Assembly (NCBI RefSeq): GCF_026213295.1
Contig: NC_079431.1
Span: 13,134,299 to 13,198,298 of the forward strand
Origin: Gadus chalcogrammus
Taxonomy: Eukaryota > Chordata > Actinopteri > Gadiformes > Gadidae
Direction of reading: 5' to 3'
DNA length: 64,000 bases
Both the position numbers and the translations under genes were made by a program. The notes beneath the pieces are model-generated. The model was not told where the DNA came from. It saw only the letters and a list, made by a program, of their open reading frames with translations, and ran no database searches. Position 1 is the stretch's first letter. Each line of letters begins with the position of its first letter. Positions 59,468 through 64,000 of this stretch are shown piece by piece.

Positions 59468-60733
59468 AACGAGCTGTTGGTCTTCCAGCATAATTCCCAG
59501 AGCAGAGCCTCTGAGAGTAAGGTGAACAACTCGGTCTTATTACTGTCAACTCTAAGAAAGCTTTGTCAGTTCCTGGGAATGGGTGCAGCACCCACCACAC
59601 GTCTCTCTGCACCCCTTGGCCACGTTTTGCTCTTGTAGCAGCTTTCAAGGTTTCAGACCAGTAGCGGTCCCACACCAGATCAATCCTTATCTAACCATCC
59701 AAGTGCGAACATTGAAGGGAGCTGTTCAAGTTAATTGAACTTTGTCAAATGCTCTGCAACTGAAATGTACCCACTCCCCTTGTCTACTCACCTATTTTGC
59801 AATGGGCATAGAATAGAATAGAAAGCTTTATTGTCATTGTACAAGTACAACGAAATGCAATGAGCAGCTCCATACATGCATACATGTAATCGAATATAAA
59901 TATATAATAATTACAAAAGCAATATATAATATAAATAAATAAATAAATAAATACAAATTTAAAATACACAGTAAAACTTAAATACACAGTAAAGACTACC
60001 AACAGACAAAAAAAAAACATCAGTGCAGAACTGAGTTCAGTATGGTGACAGCTTTAGGAAAGAGGCTGTTCCTGAGTCTATTTGTTCTGGCATATATGGA
60101 CCTGAAGCGCCTGCCAGAGGGCAACAGGTTGAAGAGATGGTAGCCGGGGTGGGTGGTGTCCTTCAGGATGCCTCTGGCCCTGCTGAGACAGCGGGAGCCG
60201 TAGATGGTGCTTAAGGAAGGCAGAGGGCAGCCAATGATTTTTTGAGCAACGTTTGCCACCCTCTGCAGTCTCTTCCTGTCGGCCTCCGTGCAGCTGGAGT
60301 GCCACACTGACACAGCGTAGGTCAGCAGGCTCTCGATGGTGGAACGGTAGAAGGTCACAAGCAGCTGTGCGTTTAGATGCTCTCTCCTGCGCACCCTCAG
60401 AAAGTGTAGCCGCTGCTGGGCCTTCTTGACCAGCGCTGAGGTGTTGACCGACCAGGAGAGATCAGCAGAGATGTGGACTCCGAGGAATTTGAATGACTGC
60501 ACTCGCATTAACCATGTCAATGATTCTTGTGCTTTGACTTCCTGACATATTGCACAGAGATTTCCAGTCAGCCTTAGATGTAGACCTTTTACCAACAAGA
60601 TTCACAACTTTAAAGTTCTTCGCCATTTTCTTAAGTGAAGGCAGAGGGACTATCCTTTTACCAATGTGCTATGGGATACAACTAGGTTCAGATGTGATAA
60701 CTACCCTACACCTAGCCCGATCGTTCATCCAGC
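59195..60733. repeat. Inverted repeat with a LINE inserted in the right arm
   Basis: 59195-59430 reappears as its reverse complement in two pieces, 59788-59809 and 60513-60733. The break is filled by the LINE at 59810-60512. Confidence 0.85.
59810..60512 (-). mobile_element. 5'-truncated Rex1-like LINE
   Basis: Minus frame 60511-60020 encodes the C-terminal part (FKFLGVHISADLSWSVNTSA, KRLQRVANVAQKIIGCPLPS, HPGYHLFNLLPSGRRFRSIY) ending at ILNSVLH. The 3' untranslated sequence runs to 59810 and ends in AGAATAGAATAG-type text. A short CAT flanks both ends. The inverted-repeat partner shows the uninterrupted target. Confidence 0.88.
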
Positions 60734-60777
60734 GACATTTAATTCCTGTGCGATTTGTACACCTTCCGGCCGGGTAA

Positions 60778-61255
60778 CTTAAAGGGGTAGTTCGGAATTT
60801 TGGACATAGGGCCTGATTCCCAAGTGAGCATTGGTATTCTATATCACTGGAGACAGTTTTCAACCGATTTTATTCAGTCCTTCTAGTTGCGGAGTTCTCT
60901 CGTGCTAGGCTAGCGCAAGTGAACGGGAAAAGCTAGCCTGCTATTAAAAACAGTCTTACCCACTCCACAGTACACCCGAGGTCAATCAATAATAACACCA
61001 GACTATAGATTTAAATGTCTGTTTATAGAATAATGTTAGAAATAAAACCAACCTTGCATTGCATTGCATTTTGAGGGAATTGCTGGGTCTCACGGCAACA
61101 ATCACTTTCTCCTCCATGCTGCAGTTCACCCCGGACTGCACTGCACTGAGTTGCCCGGTTGAAAGCTGATTGGCTGTTACGTTACACATGTCACTCAGTG
61201 GCCACGCTGTTGAATGCCGATTGGCTGTCATCACGCGAATGTCGCTTCAAAGTTA
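60778..61255. repeat. Dispersed-repeat-like sequence
   Basis: TTAAAGGGGTAGTTCGGAAT is a familiar opening of fish non-autonomous repeats. The rest has no ORF of interest, and its other end was not located. Confidence 0.4.
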
Positions 61256-61269
61256 AAATATTTTTAAAG

Positions 61270-61440
61270 ATCGATAGATGGCGGGGAACATAGGACCCTT
61301 TTCCCAGAAAAGGGTCCTAAGATTCCCCGCTTTTCCCAAAAAGGGTCCTATGCTCCCCGCCGTATGTATGGCTACAGGGGAACATAGGACCCTTTTTGGG
61401 AAAAACGGGGAACATAGGACCCGGGGAACATAGGGATGAC
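61270..61440. repeat. GGGGAACATAGGACCC repeat cluster
   Basis: GGGGAACATAGGACCCTTTT and shorter or complementary versions (AAAAGGGTCCTA, GGGTCCTATGCTCCCC) occur at least six times within 170 bp, in both orientations. Confidence 0.8.
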
Positions 61441-61674
61441 CCCAAAATGTACACAGACTACCCAAACTCTTACCCTAACTGATATCCAAACAAGATAATT
61501 GCAATTGTATTGAAAGCACTGTTTTCCTAGGCGACCAGGCATATGGTGGCATGCCCGCCACCGTATTGAAAAAGGAGCAATTCAAATTAAGGTTCCCAAG
61601 TGCTTTGCTTAAATCAAACATTTCTCATATCATTTGCAAAATGGTCGCTATTTAAAAAATGCATGATGGGTCAA

Positions 61675-61915
61675 TATCTGTATTGTTTTTCATTTGTGTC
61701 TTTTAGCATTACTATTCAATTTCATGTTTCTATCACCTATTATCCATTGTTAATGTGAAATTTAATCTCAAAACAAAGGCGGTCACTGGCGGCCATCTTG
61801 AAAATGGACGCCATATCGAAAATGTGTCATTCCTCCACATCTAATTTTGTTCTATTTGTCTTTGGCTACAAGTGTACCAATGTTGATGCTTTTATCATAA
61901 AATGAACAATCCTTA
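61675..61915. repeat. Inverted copy of the 155-bp satellite unit
   Basis: Contains TATCCATTGTTAATGTGAAA and GCGGCCATCTTGAAAATGG, the complement of the unit at about 56885-57050. With that array it brackets the HEEAD/GCDT pseudogene. Confidence 0.85.
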
Positions 61916-62170
61916 TATAGTTTCTAGCTAAGTTGCCAAACTATAAGAACTATTTCTGCAGCATCAACATTTTAGTGTTCTACATAAAGGTTAGTATTTT
62001 GAATCCACCCTGGTTGAGTTGATGATTGGATTGTGAATTGTAGTTATGTATAATGTTTTTATATGATCCTGTGTGCCACAAAAAAGCTGTTCTCTTGAAC
62101 AAGCGGCCATGAGTTAGTTTCCCCTCCCTCTGGATGACTTAACATGTCTTTGCACCTCATGCCAACACAT

Positions 62171-62602
62171 TGTTACGGCCCAAGAATGAGGGAGCCCAAA
62201 CAAATGGCGACAGACAAGGCTTGTAAAGTTAAAATGTTTATTTGATGGGAATGAGGAGAGGCTGGTTTATACGGAGGGCCGACTGGGGCGATGGGGAAAC
62301 CAGGAAGGAGGTGTGGAATGATAGCACCGCAGTAGAGAGAAGATCAAGACAGAAGCAGAGGGTTAGAACCCGACGTTCTTGAATATAACAACGAGGATAC
62401 ATAGAGACAAAGAACGCTACTGACATTGCTAGACTGTTTGCCAATCTGGCGAAGAATGGTTGGGAAGCCGAAGCAGGAAGCATTGATTAAGATAATCCAC
62501 AGGTGTTTCTGGTTGAGTAGGAGAAAGGCGGACTCCTAGAGACAGTCAAAACACACAGGGTGATCCAATCTCCCTCCAAGATCTACGGCAGACACTGTAA
62601 CA
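62171..62602 (-). mobile_element. Solo LTR, Gypsy-like
   Basis: The ends are TGTTAC and GTAACA, with an exact 5-bp target duplication CACAT (62166-62170 and 62603-62607). On the minus strand a TATAAA (near 62265) precedes AATAAA (near 62236), as in U3-R of an LTR. No internal region adjoins. The family guess rests on the 5-bp duplication and end sequence only. Confidence 0.75.
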
Positions 62603-62609
62603 CACATGC

Positions 62610-63060
62610 ATCTGTAAAAGAATGATGTATACAAATAGAACGACAATTGAACAGTTAATTTTGTTGTGTAATGCAAGACAAAACCTTTACTGGTCCTAAC
62701 TAAAACGTTCCTACAATATTTCTACCATTCATATCTTCTGCAATTGTTCAATTTAATATTCAATATTATTCTTTGTTGAGTAAATAATATCTAAATATAT
62801 TATTTTTTTCTTACTGCCTTAAATTTTTATACAGTGTCATCCTAAACCAGTATTACTGCATTCAAGAGTGAACACAATTAAACTAAACCACTATTTTATT
62901 ACTACATTCAAGAGTGAACAAACTGTATTCAAAACTATGGGTATAGAAAAGGCTGATGGTCTAGAATCATTTTCTCCATTAGCGTATAGAAACATTAGTG
63001 TATAGAAACATTGGAAGCAAACAATGAATGACATTGCATACTGCTGACTGCTTGCTTTCC
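62610..63060. other. Intergenic, no gene seen
   Basis: AT-rich; contains a short duplicated ATTCAAGAGTGAACA (about 62861 and 62905). Confidence 0.6.
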
Positions 63061-63061
63061 T

Positions 63062-63105
63062 ACAATGGTCCCATAGATTGTTTGGATGCCTCTCTCGGTA
63101 TAAAA
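63062..63105 (+). promoter_or_regulatory. Gene 11 core promoter
   Basis: TATAAAA at 63099-63105 and ACAATGG at 63062-63068, with a second SOX-like ATTGTT on the other strand near 63077. Confidence 0.7.
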
Positions 63106-63157
63106 CAGGCTTCCATCAGGCATTAGAGCTACAGCACTGCCCACTACATCAGCAATC

Positions 63158-63985
63158 ATGCACGGAAAGGTACGCTCACAGTGGACAGAGCAGAACATTG
63201 TTCTGCTCATCATTTACTATCTTTAATTGTTTATTGCAAACATGGTAACGTTTTCATTCTGTATTACAGATCATCTTCTACGAGGACAAGAACTTCCAGG
63301 GCCGCTCCTATGAGAGCAGCAGCGACTGTCCCGACATGACCTCCTACCTGAGCAAGTGTCACTCCTGCAGGGTGGAGAGCGGCTGCTTCATGGCCTACGA
63401 CCGTTCCAACTACATGGGCAACCAGTACTTCATGAAGAGGGGAGAGTACTCCGACTACCAGCGCATGAATGGCTTCAGTGATTGCATCCGTTCCTGCCGT
63501 ATGATCCCCATGGTACGACTTGTTACAACACTGCATATTTAGCACCGTGACATCTCAGAATGTGACTTGTGGCTACCACTGATGGTTGGTGATACAGTTC
63601 TGTTTTACAGCTGTAATACAGCCAGCATTGTTGGTCTTCAAACATGCATGGGTTCACTGATCAAACACAGCCAAACTGTAAACGACTGCCTCTCTATGTC
63701 TCCCCTATACAGCACAGGGGAGCCTACAGGGCCAGGATCTACGAGAAGGAGAACTTCGGTGGCCAGATGCACGAGATGATGGACGACTGTGACAACTTCC
63801 AGGATCGTTACCGCATGTCCGATTGTATGTCTTGCAACGTGATGGACGGCCACTGGCTGATGTACGAGCAGCCCCAGTACAGAGGCAGGATGATGTACAT
63901 GAGGCCCGGAGAGTACAGGAACTTCAAGGATATGATGGGCGGACAGAAGTTCATGAGCATGAGGCGTATCACTGACATGTGTTAA
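63158..63985 (+). CDS. crygm: Gamma-M crystallin, gene 11 of 11 (most divergent)
   Basis: Exons are 63158-63169 (Met-His-Gly-Lys), 63270-63512 and 63713-63985; 175 aa. The N-domain begins [20 protein letters not shown] and is of the short class (81 codons), with [14 protein letters not shown]. The C-domain begins [20 protein letters not shown], unlike the GQFRMK of all others, and has [12 protein letters not shown] near its end. No polyadenylation signal is visible before the window ends 15 bp after the stop. It looks like the least homogenised copy. Confidence 0.95.
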
Positions 63986-64000
63986 TTTATTTTGTAAATG

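Overview
The window is teleost (ray-finned fish) genomic DNA. The evidence is a head-to-tail array of lens gamma-M crystallin genes, a family typical of fish eyes, set in transposons typical of fish: BEL/Pao, Rex1-like and RTE/Rex3-like LINEs, L2-like 3' ends, a 5S-derived SINE, and many hAT and Harbinger-type elements. I cannot name the species.

Eleven complete crystallin genes lie on the + strand, with start codons at 1098, 11903, 16567, 22163, 26464, 30816, 35417, 41668, 46159, 51146 and 63158. I call them genes 1 to 11. Each has a tiny first exon (start codon plus a few residues), a 243-252 bp exon for the N-terminal domain and a 273-276 bp exon for the C-terminal domain. All introns are phase 0, splice sites are GT-AG, and a TATA box lies just upstream. 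The predicted proteins are 175-186 aa, about 15% methionine, and keep only one of the four tryptophans conserved in mammalian gamma crystallins. Genes 2, 3, 5 and 6 encode identical proteins.

Region by region: 1-2160 holds gene 1 and flanks. 2160-11640 is a transposon graveyard: a minisatellite, a LINE fragment, a BEL/Pao element split by a hAT element, a hAT transposase fragment, a large inverted repeat, and an L2-like LINE interrupted by a 5S-derived SINE. 11640-31620 is a young tandem duplication block with a period of about 4.3 kb carrying genes 2-6. Its intergenic DNA repeats nearly identically and includes the same hAT insertion four times. An RTE/Rex3-like fragment has landed only in the gene 3-4 spacer. 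31620-35300 is an older version of the same spacer. It lacks that hAT insertion but has its own solo LTR and nested MITEs. Genes 7-10 (35400-51950) are more diverged and are separated by a 1 kb foldback, a GC-rich minisatellite, a Rex1-like LINE and a short DNA transposon. 53010-56033 is an almost complete hAT transposon with a 478-aa transposase ORF. 56860-61930 is a complex nested-repeat region. It contains a decayed, cysteine-tailed protein gene of unrecognised function flanked by inverted satellite copies. A solo LTR and gene 11 close the window.

The crystallin genes presumably act together by dosage, supplying abundant lens-fibre structural protein. They share a promoter layout of a SOX-like ACAAT motif about 30-65 bp upstream of a TATA box, usually with a MARE/AP-1-like motif next to it.
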